Shown here: one piece after another, positions 28,965-38,655 of the stretch
Layout: each line of letters opens with the position of its first letter
Position numbering within the stretch: the first letter of the stretch is position 1
Source: FEN-1219 sp963744305
GTDB taxonomy: Bacteria; Pseudomonadota; Gammaproteobacteria; Steroidobacterales; Rariloculaceae
Length of the DNA: 64,000 bases
Direction of reading: 5' to 3'
Assembly (NCBI GenBank): GCA_963744305.1
Contig: CAVUTF010000022.1
Span: 102,164 to 166,163 of the forward strand
Notes under the pieces: model-generated
Seen by the model: the letters and a program-made list of their open reading frames with translations, nothing else
Database searches by the model: none
What the model was told of the DNA's origin: nothing
Made by a program: the position numbers and the translations under genes

Positions 28965-30201
28965 CTAACCGAACAATAGCCAACACACCAGCGCGCCGAC
29001 CACCGACATCGACAAGCCCCACGCGAGGAGCGCGTTGAACAGCTTGCGCGTGTCGCTGCCGGCCGCGGCGCCCGCGATGTACAACGCTCCGACGGTCGAG
29101 AGCGAGGATAGATCCACCAGGCTCGCGCTCACGTTCATCGACCACGCGATGTTGAGCGGCTCTTCGCCGAGCCGCGCAGCGAGCTCCGGCACGATCGGTA
29201 GAAACGCGGGCAACACGACGCCGGACGTGCTGCTGTAGACCGACACGAGTCCCGTGCCGAACGCGACGACGGGCTCGATCGTCGTCGGCGTCGCGATGTG
29301 CGCGATGCCGTCGGTGATGAGGTCCAGCCCCTGCGTCTCCTGCAGCAGCGCGATCAGCACCGTGACGCCGGTGACCATCATGATCACGCCCCACGGCATG
29401 CGCTGGATCGCCTTCGCCTCGTCGACCGCGCGCAGCAGGACGAGCGCGGCAGCGAGGATGAACGCGGTCATGCCCACGTCGAGCCGGTAACCCGCCACCG
29501 CGACGATCAGCACCGCGATCGCGGCCGCCGTGAGCCAGTGCTTGACCTCCATGGCGGCGACCGGCTGATCGACGGCTGCGGCGCCCGCGCGCGGCCGAAA
29601 CAGCTTCCAGCCGCCGAGCAGCAGGAACCCGCCGAACCCGACTAGCGCGTGCGCGAGCGCGTTGTACGCGAACGTCTGCCACTCCACGCCGCCGAGCCCG
29701 ATGCGCTCCATCACCCCGTGCGCAACGACGCCGGTCGGCGCGAACGGGGACAGCGTGCCGGCGAGCGCGCCGTTGCCGGCCATGATCGCCATCAACAGCG
29801 CCGGAATGCCGGCCCGCGCTGCCACCGCCATCGCCGGCGGCGCGAGCAGCGCGCTCGCGGGGGTCGCGCCGGCGCCGATCGTCGCAAGCACGAAGCCGAT
29901 CGCGAAGAACATCACCGGCAAGATTCCGGCATGGCCGCGGCGCTAATCGCACCGCGCGCTCCGTGAGCCGCGCGAGCGTGCCGTTGACCTCCGCGATCGC
30001 GAACAGCAACGTCACGCCCATCAGCGTGAGCAGGAGCTCCGTCGGAAATCCCGCGAGCACGTCCTCGGCGCTCATGCCGCCCATGAACACGCCGACGATC
30101 AGGGCGAGCGCGATCGCGAGCACGCCGATGTTGATCGTCGTGACGCAAGACAGCGTGACCGCGAGCACGAGCGCGCCGACGGAGATCCAGGCTAAGGTCA
30201 T
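28965..30201 (-). CDS. SLC13/DASS-like carboxylate permease (frameshifted)
   Basis: This integral membrane transporter has about 410 residues and ten or more hydrophobic spans. The N-terminus MTLAWISVGALVLAVTLSCV and FPTELLLTLMGVTLLFAIAE resemble MatC_N-type SLC13 permeases. The later NIAWSMNVSASLVDLSSLST and TGVTVLIALLQETQGLDLI are typical of the family's repeated half. One indel near 29940 separates the two frames (RLTERAVRLAPR | GHAGILPVMFFAIGF). The substrate is probably a di- or tricarboxylate by family; the neighbouring 2-hydroxyacid dehydrogenase fits, but this is inference. It starts 33 bases after the reconstructed kinase stop. Confidence 0.82.
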
Positions 30202-30233
30202 CTTGTGGAGGGCAGCATCGGCGCGGGTCGAGT

Positions 30234-32785
30234 CTACGCTCGCGGCGCGCGGCCGAGGTCCGCGAGCCAGTCGAATGCGACGACGACCTCGCGGCCTTGC
30301 ACGGGGTCGGTGGAACGGATGAGCGCGAACATGCTGCCGTCGGGGGCAGAGGTCGTAATCACCGTACACGGGCGATTGCGAACGAGCTCTGGACGACGCG
30401 TTGCGATACCACGCGCACACCCGAGCTGGTGTCAAGCTTCGCCGCCATGAGGCGATCGTCGCGAGCGTAAAACAACTCGGCGGCATCCGGGGACCAAGTG
30501 GGGTCGTTGCCTTCGGCCACTTGCCAACGAGCGCCGCCCTCGGGAAACGCTGTCACGTGAACCTCGTTGCGTCCGGAGGTATCCGAGCAGTACGCGAGCC
30601 AGCGCTGGTCCGGCGAGAGCCGCGCGTTGACTCCCTCTACGAGACGCTGCCGCTCGCCGCCCGCAAGGAGCTCGATCCAGAACGCGCCGTCGTCGGTGGT
30701 GAGCTCGAACACGAGCCCCTGCTGCGTCCAAGCAACCGTGCGGTGAAACTGAGTGAGGTCGAGCAGGCGCTGCTCCGCGCCGCGGCCGTCGGCGTTCTTC
30801 GTGTAGAGGCCGGGCGGTTGCCGTTTCGTCCAGAACGCGTCCGCCGCAAATGCGATAGCGGTTCCGTCCGGCGCCCAGATCGGGGCACTGCCGCCCTCTA
30901 AAGTGAGCCGTCTGCCCGGTCTGGAGTTCGCGAGATCGTACAACCAGATATCGTCGCCGGTGTGCTCGGCGCCTCGAGCCACGGCGACTGCCAAGGTCTT
31001 GCCATCGGGTGCAAAGCGCGGCCGGTGGAAGCGCGCCTGCTCATCGAGAACGCGCTGCTCCGCGCCCTCGATATCCACGAGCGCCAAGGCATAGCGTTCG
31101 GCGCCCGGAACGTAGGCGAGCGTGCCGCTGGGCGACACCGCGTAGTGCAGCGTGCCGCCGGCTTCGAAAGCGATGCCCTCGACCAACGGCACGAGCGGGC
31201 CGGAGAGCGTGAGCGTCTGCGCATCGAACGGCGCGGCCAACAGCGTCGTGCCTCGAGCGACGAGCAGGTGGCCGCTTTGGGCGTAGCGCGGCGCGCTGCC
31301 TTCGGTGAGCGTCACGCGCCGTCCGCTCTGAAGGTCGATCGCGACGACGACAGTCCCGTCCTGCGAATGCTGCGCGAGCAAGACGGCGCGTCCGCCGGGA
31401 AGCAATTCCGGCTGACGCATGTAAGTCTCTCCGCGCTCTGCATCGAGCGGCGCGATGATTTCGGCGCGGCCCCCGCTCGCGGGCACCGCCCAAAGCGGCG
31501 ATCGCCAGCCGAACGCGAACACGATCCGGCCATCCTCGCCCCAGCTCGCACCCACGGCTGCGCCCACCGCTTCGGCGATGTCGACGGCCGCGCCTCCCTC
31601 GGCAGGCACTCGGCGTAGTCGTCCGTCCGCAAAGAATCCGATCCAGGCGCCGTCGGGCGAAAAGAACGGGCTCGCTGCACCCGCTGTGCCCGCGAGCGGC
31701 GTCGCGACGAGCTCGTCTATCTTCCGAATATAGAGGCGTTGGCCTTCGCTGCCGGTTGCGGCGACCACGAGAGAACGTCCGTCCGGCGATAGCGCGAGCG
31801 ACGGCGCCACGACACGCTTCGCGGTGACACACGAGCCCCCGCCGGTAGCGTTGCGGTAAAGCGCGCTCGCTCCGGCAACCTGACGCGCCAAAACCGGCGA
31901 CCGCAGCCAGCCCCACGCGCCGAGCGCCGTAGCGGTCGCGGCTCCGACGAGCGCGGCTGCTAAGGCGCGCCGGGTCGGCGCTCCGGCCTTTCCGCTTGCG
32001 GGCTCCTCCTCGAGCAGCAGCCGGAAATCGCCGATGTCCCGCAGCCGGTTGCGCGGATCCGCGGCAAGGCAGCTCTTGAGCAGTTTTTGCACCCGCCGCG
32101 GAATTCGCTGCGCGGCCGATCCCGCCTCGCGGCCGGTGTCGAGCGCTCGCGATGGATCGCTGCCGAGGGGTCTCTCGCCGGTGAGCATCTCGTGAAGCAC
32201 GACGCCGAACGCCCAAATATCGGCGCGCTTGTCGACGGCATGACCCGCTATCTGCTCGGGCGCCATGTATCCGGATGTGCCGAGCACCATGCCGGCCCGC
32301 GTGAGCTCGCCGGTGACCGACGGCGCGTCCCGCCGCACGATCTTTGCAAGCCCGAAATCGAGCACCTTCACGGCGCCGCTCGGCGTGATTCTGACGTTCG
32401 CCGGCTTGAGATCACGATGGATGATGCCTTGCTCGTGAGCGGCCTCGAGCGCGTCGGCGATCTGTGCCGCAATCGAGAGCGCTTCGTCGAGCGCGATCGG
32501 ACCCGCGCGCAGACGTTCGGCAAGCGTCTCCCCCTCGATGAGCTCCATCACGAGATAGTTCTGACCGACGTCGTAAAGAGTGCAGATGTGCGGATGATTC
32601 AGCGCCGAGATCGCGCGCGCTTCGAGCGCAAACCGCTCGGTGAAGCGGTCGTCGGACGTCTTGATCGCGACCGAGCGATTGAGGCGCGTATCGACAGCCT
32701 TGTAGACCTTCCCCATCCCGCCCGCACCGAGCACGCCTTCGATTCGGTAAGGTCCAAGCAACGTCCCCGCGACGAACGGCTCCAT
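30234..32785 (-). CDS. Eukaryotic-type Ser/Thr protein kinase with C-terminal beta-propeller
   Basis: A cytosolic Hanks-type kinase domain occupies residues 1-270: glycine loop LGAGGMGKVYKA, Lys in VAIKTSDDRF, catalytic HRDLKPANVRI, DFGLAKI and GYMAPEQ. One transmembrane span (ALAAALVGAATATALGAWGWL) follows, then an extracytoplasmic TolB/WD40-like propeller with repeated SPDGxW and SPDGRSL units. The first frame stops at 30359, but the family tail continues after two indels near 30345-30365 as APDGSMFALIRS, then VVVAFDWLADLG, to a stop at 30234. The propeller probably senses a ligand. An upstream frame reaching 32965 has no kinase sequence. Confidence 0.88.
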
Positions 32786-32787
32786 GA

Positions 32788-34198
32788 TCAGCCCCGCGGC
32801 TGCAGCACCCGGACTAGCTCACCGACATCGGCGACGCTTTCGAGCGACTCGACCATGGCGAATGCCTCGTCGACCTCCTCGCCGCTCAGCACGAGCGAGG
32901 CGCAGTCGCTGAACTTCTCGAACAGCTCCTCGCGCGTGAACGGCAGGTCGGGGCCGCCGCGGTAGCGCTCGTCCGCGTGCTCGACGAGCTTGCGGCCATC
33001 GGTGAGATCGACCTCGACCGTGCTGCGGATCTTCTCCCAGCCCTGCGCCTCGATCGCGGGATCGAGCACGCGCTCGACCTTGCGCATCAAGGCCTGCGTC
33101 TGCGCGCTGCGCACGAACTCGTCGTTGAACTCGTGAATGCCCGCTTTGCGCCGCAGCGCGATCGCGGCCACCATGAAGGCCGGGCAAAACTTCGCCTCGA
33201 GCTCGTTGCTGGCGATCGGATAGCGCAACGGGTTCAGGATGTTCGAGCCGGCGCGCACGCGGATCGCCTCGATCGCCTCGGGCCGCACGTCGTGTGCGAT
33301 CACGAGGCGGCGCATCGCATCCATCGTCGGATGGCCGAGCACGCCGCACGGATACGGCTTGATCGACACGCCCGGCCATACGATCGTGTGTGGATCTCCG
33401 AGCTTGCCGACGATGCGGTCCTTGTCGAAGCCCTCGCCGTGGCTGAACGTTTGAAAGAAACCCCACGGAGGGTCGAGAGCGTCCTTGCCGCCCGTGAACC
33501 CCCGCTGCGCGAGCTGCGCGGCGACGACGCCGTTCTCGGCGGCGCGGCCCACGTGCAGCGGCTTCGTCATGCTGCCGAAATTCACGCGGATGCCGGAGGC
33601 ACTGCTCGCCGCGATCGCGAGCACATGGGACATTTGCGCAGCATCGAGCCCGAGCAGCTTCGCCGTAGCGACGGCCGCGCCGAAAGTACCGACCGTGCCC
33701 GAGGAGTGAAATCCCTTCTTGTAGTGATTCGGGTGGATCGCCTCGGCGATCTTGCACTCGACCTCGAAGCCGGTGAGAAACGCCTCGAGCACGGCCTCGC
33801 CCGACGCGTGCTCCCGCTCGCCGACCGCGAGGGCCGCGCAGAGCGGGGGAATCGTCGGGTGTGTGAGCAGGCCGAAGATCCGGTCGGCGCTCGTCGCGAG
33901 CTGAGTGTCGTCCCAATCGAGCGCATGTCCGCTCGCGCCGTTCACGAGCGCGGCCGAGGCCACGCTCAGTCTTGAACGGCGTCGGGCCGAAGGCCGTCGC
34001 CTCCGCTCGAGCACCGCCCTCGCGCAGATAGTCGCGTAGGATTTGGCTCGTCGGCTGCGTGGACCCGGCGAGCAGCACGCCCAAGCCGTCGATGATGCAG
34101 CGCTTGCCGATTTGCAGCGCTTCGCTTGGAAAATCGGTGAACCGCGCGCGACGAACGAAATCCACGACTGCGGCGGTCGCGGACGTCTCATTATTCAT
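32788..34198 (-). CDS. MmgE/PrpD family protein (frameshifted)
   Basis: This 2-methylcitrate-dehydratase-like protein of the MmgE/PrpD family has about 469 residues. Family segments are GASGHALDWDDTQLA, HPTIPPLCAALAVGE, FHSSGTVGTFGAAVA, ASSASGIRVNFGSMTKPLH and KPYPCGVLGHPTMDA. The frame breaks near 33965 between RGLGRAR and SVASAALVNG. The family includes 2-methylcitrate and aconitate-decarboxylase-like enzymes, and no prp genes are adjacent, so the substrate is unknown. It lies downstream of a peptide ABC importer, separated from it by a palindromic repeat. Confidence 0.88.
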
Positions 34199-34222
34199 AG
34201 CAGGCGAAGAATAGCCGAGAAG

Positions 34223-34314
34223 TCGGGGTCAGGCACGGTGTCAGGCACCGACCTTGCCCGCAGCTCCACTATTCTGGTGCGCCCGATCGGTGCCTGACAC
34301 CGTGCCTGACCCCG
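34223..34314. repeat. Dispersed palindromic (REP-like) repeat, copy 3: perfect 28-bp inverted pair
   Basis: Two arms, 34223-34251 and 34287-34314, are perfect reverse complements over 28 bases and enclose a 35-base loop. Each arm carries GGGGTCAGGCAC and GGTGTCAGGCACC. The right arm and half the loop are read as the last codons of the ATPase gene that ends at 34269. Confidence 0.88.
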
Positions 34315-35279
34315 CTCTCGTAGAGGTGGCATGCGACGCGACGCTCGCCTTGCGCGCCGGCGATCTCGCGCAGCTCCGGAGTCACGCTGCGGCAGACGTC
34401 CATCACGTGCGGGCAACGCTTCGCGAATCGACAACCCGCCGCGACGTTCACCGGCGACGTGATTTCGCCCTTGATCGGTATCGTCGCGCGCTCGCGCTCG
34501 GCGCGCGGATCCGGCTGCGGGTTCGATGCGACGAGCGACTGCGTGTACGGATGCTTCGGACTGAAATACACCTCGTCGGACGGGCCGATCTCCACGAGCT
34601 GCCCCAAGTACATGACGGCCATTCGATCGGAGACGTAACGGACCATCGACAGATCGTGCGCGATGAACAGCATCGTCAGGCCGAGCAAATCCTGAAGGTC
34701 GCCGAGCAAGCGCACGATTTGCGCCTGCACCGACACGTCGAGCGCCGAGATCGGCTCGTCGCAGACGACGAACTTCGGCTGCATGATCAGCGCTCGCGCG
34801 ATGCCGACCCGTTGGCGTTGGCCGCCGGAGAACTCATGCGGGTAGCGCGATGCGTGGCCGCGCTCGAGGCCGACCCGTGCGAGCCAGTTACCCACTTCCT
34901 CGCGGATCTCGGCGCCGCCACGCGCCGTGTTGAGCCGCAGGCCCTCACCGATGATCTCGCCCACCGTCATGCGCGGATTCAGGCTCGAGTAGGGATCCTG
35001 AAATATCATTTGCATCCGGCTCGCGTAGCGCCGGAAGTCGGCGGGTTGGTAGCGCTCCGGTAGGCTCTCGCCGCCAAAATAGACTTCTCCCGCCGTCCTC
35101 GCATGCAGGCCGACCAGCACTTTCCCGAAAGTCGACTTGCCGGAGCCGCTCTCCCCGACGAGGCCGACGATCTCTCGCTCCGCGATCGAGAGTGAAACGT
35201 CGTCGACGGCGTGCAAGATCCGGCCGCGCCCGACCTTGAAGTGCTTCTTGACGTTCTTCGCTTCGACGAGCGCGTTCAT
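34269..35279 (-). CDS. Peptide ABC transporter ATP-binding protein (OppF/DppF type)
   Basis: This is one of two ATPases of the oligo/dipeptide importer, 336 residues. It has Walker A GLVGESGSGKSTFGKV, a Q-loop in MIFQDPYSSLNPRMTV, signature FSGGQRQRVGIARAL, Walker B FVVCDEPISALDVSVQAQ and H-loop FIAHDLSMVRYVSD. The C-terminal oligopeptide-binding-type cysteine cluster CRFAKRCPHVMDVC follows. The last 15 or so codons (SGVRHGVRHRSGAPE) are encoded by a palindromic repeat arm, so the native end was probably altered by repeat insertion. It follows the OppD-type gene with a 4-base overlap. Confidence 0.93.
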   Translation of the reverse strand: MNALVEAKNVKKHFKVGRGRILHAVDDVSLSIAEREIVGLVGESGSGKSTFGKVLVGLHARTAGEVYFGGESLPERYQPADFRRYASRMQMIFQDPYSSLNPRMTVGEIIGEGLRLNTARGGAEIREEVGNWLARVGLERGHASRYPHEFSGGQRQRVGIARALIMQPKFVVCDEPISALDVSVQAQIVRLLGDLQDLLGLTMLFIAHDLSMVRYVSDRMAVMYLGQLVEIGPSDEVYFSPKHPYTQSLVASNPQPDPRAERERATIPIKGEITSPVNVAAGCRFAKRCPHVMDVCRSVTPELREIAGAQGERRVACHLYESGVRHGVRHRSGAPE

Positions 35280-36320
35280 GCAGGCTCACCGCGATAGAGC
35301 TCCGGCGCGATCGAGGGCGCCTCGTCGTGCTGTAGCCAGCAACGCGAATAGTGCTCGGGGCCGACATCGAAGCGCGGCGGGTGGTTGCGCTCGCAGGTCC
35401 GCATCGCGTGCGGGCAACGCGCGAAATACGGGCAGCCGATCGGCGGATTGAAGAGATCCGGCGGCGTGCCCTCGATCGGCCGCAACCCTTCCGTTTTCGC
35501 CGTCGCGCTGCTCGGCATCGCAGCGCGCAAACCTAGCGTGTACGGGTGCGCGGACCGGTAGAACACGTCGTCGACACTGCCTTTCTCGATGATCTCGCCC
35601 GCGTACATGACGGCGACGTCGTCCGCCATTCGCGCGACGACCGCCGAGATCATGCGTGATCAGAACGATCGCCATGCCTTTCTTGCGCTGTAGCTCCTCG
35701 AGGAGATCGAGGATCTGCGCCTGAATCGTCACGTCGAGCGCCGTTGTCGGCTCGTCGGCGATCAGAATGTCGGGCTCGCAAGCGATCGACATCGCAATCA
35801 TCGCGCGCTGCAGCATGCCGCCCGAGAACGTGAACGGGTATTGTCGAGCACGTTGAGCGGGCTCAGGGATATGACTCAACGCGAGCAGCTCCACAGCACG
35901 CTCGACAGCTTTGTCTTTCGAGTAGCCGCGGTGCACCTCGAGCGTCTCGGCGATCTGATCACCGACGGTCATCGTCGGATTCAGCGAGCTCATCGGGTCC
36001 TGGAAGATCATCCCGATGCGGCTGCCGCGCACGTCGGTGCCCCGGACGATTTTCTGCCGAATGATGTCGACGCCGTCGAACACCGCCGTGCCTCGCGTGA
36101 TGCGGCCCGGCGGCATGGGGATCAAGCCCATGATGCTCTGCACCGTTACGGATTTGCCGCAGCCGGATTCGCCCACGATCGCGAGCGTCTTCGCCGCGCG
36201 CACGCTGAGCTCGACGCCACGCACGGCCTTGACGACGCCGCCGTAGGTGTCGAACTCGACGTGCAAATCCGAGATTTCGAGAATCGTGCGATCGCTTACG
36301 GGCTTCGGCACCGCGCTCAT
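35276..36320 (-). CDS. Peptide ABC transporter ATP-binding protein (OppD/DppD type, frameshifted)
   Basis: This is the second importer ATPase, about 348 residues. It has Walker A IVGESGCGKSVTVQSI, MIFQDPMSSLNPTMTV, signature FSGGMLQRAMIAMSI and Walker B ILIADEPTTALDVTIQAQ. The H-loop is VLITHDL, with continuation VVARMADDVAVMYAGEI in another frame. The Cys cluster CPYFARCPHAMRTC is near the end. The indel is close to 35650 in a GGCGGTC context. The start at 36320 overlaps the permease stop (ATGA). The gene is intact apart from the indel. Confidence 0.92.
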
Positions 36321-37717
36321 TCCCGTCCTCGCATGCGCACGTCGAGCGCGTCGCGCAATCCGTCGCCGAGCAGATTGAACGCGAGCACGGTGATGCTGAT
36401 CAGCATCGCCGGGAACACGAGCTCGTGCGGATGCGACAGCATGGTCAAGATGCCTTCGTTCGACATGCTGCCCCACGACGGCGTCGGCGGCGCAACGCCC
36501 ATGCCGATGAACGAGAGAAAGGCTTCGATGAAAATCACGTTCGGGACCGCGAACGTGAGCGTTACGAGGATTACGCCGAGCGTGTTCGGCACCATGTGCC
36601 TCAACACGAGATACGGTGTCCTTGCACCCAAGAGCTGCGATGCGGCGATGTACGCTTCCTGCCGGATTTGCAGGATCTGACCGCGCACGAGCCGTGCGCT
36701 CGCCGGCCAGCCGAGTACGACGAGCGCGACGAGCATCGGGAAAACGCCGCTCTCGCCCGGGCCGATCCCGAACGCGATCTTGAAGAGAATCATGAACAGC
36801 AGGAACGGCAGCGCCACCACGAAGTCGGCGAAGCGCATCAACACCTGGTCGAGGCGGCCGCCGACGAAGCCAGCGGTGCTGCCGTAGATGATCCCGATCG
36901 TGACGAACAAGAGCGGTGCAACGACGCCCATGAACAGCGAAACCCGAGCACCGTGCATGAGCCTCGCGAGCATGTCGCGGCCGAGATAATCCGTGCCGAG
37001 CGGGTGATAAGGCAGGCGGACCTCGTCGCCGATCGCGACAGCGCTAGCATCCGCAATCCACCCCAGCGCGACAGCCTCTTCGGCGCTCGTGACGCGCTCG
37101 ACGTCCACCGGGAGCACCGCGTAGTCGGGCGCTTCAGCGCCGTTCCGATCGATCGAGACAACCGAGTACCAGTAGCGACGCTCCTCGAGGTCGAAGCGAT
37201 CCTCGAAGCTGACCCGAGTCGGATTGACGATCTCGCCGATTGGCAGGCCGAGCGCGCGATCCGGCTCGGGATCATAGAGGTTGCGATACACGTGGTATCC
37301 GCCGGCGCCCGACACGGCGTTCCAGACGAGGCGCACGGCCTGGGTCGTCGGTGGTTCCGCAAGGCGTAGATCGTCCGGCACGGCTCCCGCAGACATGCCG
37401 CTGTGCTCCGCCGAGACGCCGGACCACGCCATGTAAGGCTCGACGATGATCGCGGTCGCGGGCAGCGAAGGGCCCAAGCTCGCCTGATCGACGTCCTGCG
37501 CCGCGGGGTCGACTCGCCAAATCCAAGGTCCGGCGACCGTGAACAGCGCAAGGGCCGCGATGAGATAGAGAGAGACGATTGCGCGCCGGTTGAGCTGCAA
37601 CCGACGCCACGCATCCTGCCAATACGACAACGACGGCCGCGAGATCGCTTGCGTCTCCCTCGCGCGCTCGACCGGCCGAAAATCGGCAGGCGAGATTCCG
37701 CTCGACACGGCGCTCAT
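36317..37717 (-). CDS. Peptide ABC transporter permease (OppC type) with fibronectin-like periplasmic insert
   Basis: This is an inner-membrane permease of the oligopeptide importer. The C-terminal half is a normal OppC core with LGTDYLGRDMLARLMHGARV, the EAA-type loop AASQLLGARTPYLVLRHMVPN and SFIGMGVAPPTPSWGSM. At 466 residues it is some 150 longer than usual. The extra sequence follows the first span (residues 43-65) and contains a fibronectin type III-like unit, about residues 115-190 (VRLVWNAVSGAGGYHVYRN; RRYWYSVVSIDRNGAE). The insert should face the periplasm, where it could contact the binding protein. It overlaps the OppB-type gene by 4 bases. Confidence 0.92.
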   Translation of the reverse strand: MSAVSSGISPADFRPVERARETQAISRPSLSYWQDAWRRLQLNRRAIVSLYLIAALALFTVAGPWIWRVDPAAQDVDQASLGPSLPATAIIVEPYMAWSGVSAEHSGMSAGAVPDDLRLAEPPTTQAVRLVWNAVSGAGGYHVYRNLYDPEPDRALGLPIGEIVNPTRVSFEDRFDLEERRYWYSVVSIDRNGAEAPDYAVLPVDVERVTSAEEAVALGWIADASAVAIGDEVRLPYHPLGTDYLGRDMLARLMHGARVSLFMGVVAPLLFVTIGIIYGSTAGFVGGRLDQVLMRFADFVVALPFLLFMILFKIAFGIGPGESGVFPMLVALVVLGWPASARLVRGQILQIRQEAYIAASQLLGARTPYLVLRHMVPNTLGVILVTLTFAVPNVIFIEAFLSFIGMGVAPPTPSWGSMSNEGILTMLSHPHELVFPAMLISITVLAFNLLGDGLRDALDVRMRGRE

Positions 37718-38646
37718 TCGAGCGCCACCCGCGGATCGATGAGCCCATAGATGAGGTCGACGACGATCACCATGAGCACCAAGAACGCGCCGTAGAACAC
37801 GGTCGTGCCCATGATCACCGTGTAGTCGAGCTGCTGCACGGCCTCGACGAAGTAGCGGCCGAGACCCGGGATCGCGAAGACGAGCTCGACGACGAAACCG
37901 CCGGTGGTGATCGTCGCGATCGCGGGTCCAAGCACCGTGATCACGGGCAGGATCGCGTTGCGCAGTTGGTGCTTCAGAAAGATCCGCGTCGGCGGCAAGC
38001 CTTTGGCGCGCGCCGTGCGGACGAAATCCGAATTCACGATCTCGAGCATCGACGAGCGCATGAGCCGCGTGAGGTAGGCCATCGTGCCGAGGCCGAGAAC
38101 CATCGACGGCACGAGCATGTGCCGCAACGAGCCCCAGCCCGCCACGGGCAACAGCGAAACTCCCGTGGTCGAATTGAGCTTGGCGAGCGCCAGCTGGCTC
38201 AACGCCGCGACCACGAAGCTCGGCACGGAGACGCCGACGATCACGAGGAACATGATCACGATGTCCGGCAGTCGGTTGCGATACAAGGCCGTGAGTGCGC
38301 CCCAGACGATGCCGCCGAAAGCCGCGAACGTGATCGCGAGCACTCCGAGCGTCGCGGATACCGGGAAGTGCTCGCGAATGATGTCGTTGACGCGCCGATT
38401 TTGCTGCGTGTAGGAGATGCCGAAGTCACCACGCAGCATGTTTCCCATGTAGATCACGTACTGCTCGAGCACGGGCCTGTCGAGCCCGTAGCGCGCCTGC
38501 AAGTTTGTGCGGATTTGCTCGTTCGGCACGCGTTCGCCGGACAGCGGATCGCCCGGCACGGCGTGCATCGCGACGAATGTCGCCGTAGCGATGAACCAGA
38601 CCGTGATGACGCCTTGAACGAGTCGTTTGAGCGTGTACGCGAGCAC
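37714..38646 (-). CDS. Peptide ABC transporter permease (OppB type)
   Basis: This first permease of the importer has 310 residues and six predicted spans. The start MLAYTLKRLVQGVITVWFIA, the HAVPGDPLSGERVPNEQI motif, RYGLDRPVLEQYVIYMGNML and the EAA loop FVRTARAKGLPPTRIFLKHQL followed by NAILPVITVLGP are all diagnostic of OppB/DppB. The gene stands 9 bases after the binding-protein stop and overlaps the OppC-type gene. Specificity for di- or oligopeptides cannot be told from the permease. Confidence 0.95.
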   Translation of the reverse strand: MLAYTLKRLVQGVITVWFIATATFVAMHAVPGDPLSGERVPNEQIRTNLQARYGLDRPVLEQYVIYMGNMLRGDFGISYTQQNRRVNDIIREHFPVSATLGVLAITFAAFGGIVWGALTALYRNRLPDIVIMFLVIVGVSVPSFVVAALSQLALAKLNSTTGVSLLPVAGWGSLRHMLVPSMVLGLGTMAYLTRLMRSSMLEIVNSDFVRTARAKGLPPTRIFLKHQLRNAILPVITVLGPAIATITTGGFVVELVFAIPGLGRYFVEAVQQLDYTVIMGTTVFYGAFLVLMVIVVDLIYGLIDPRVALE

Positions 38647-38655
38647 GAGGCTGGA

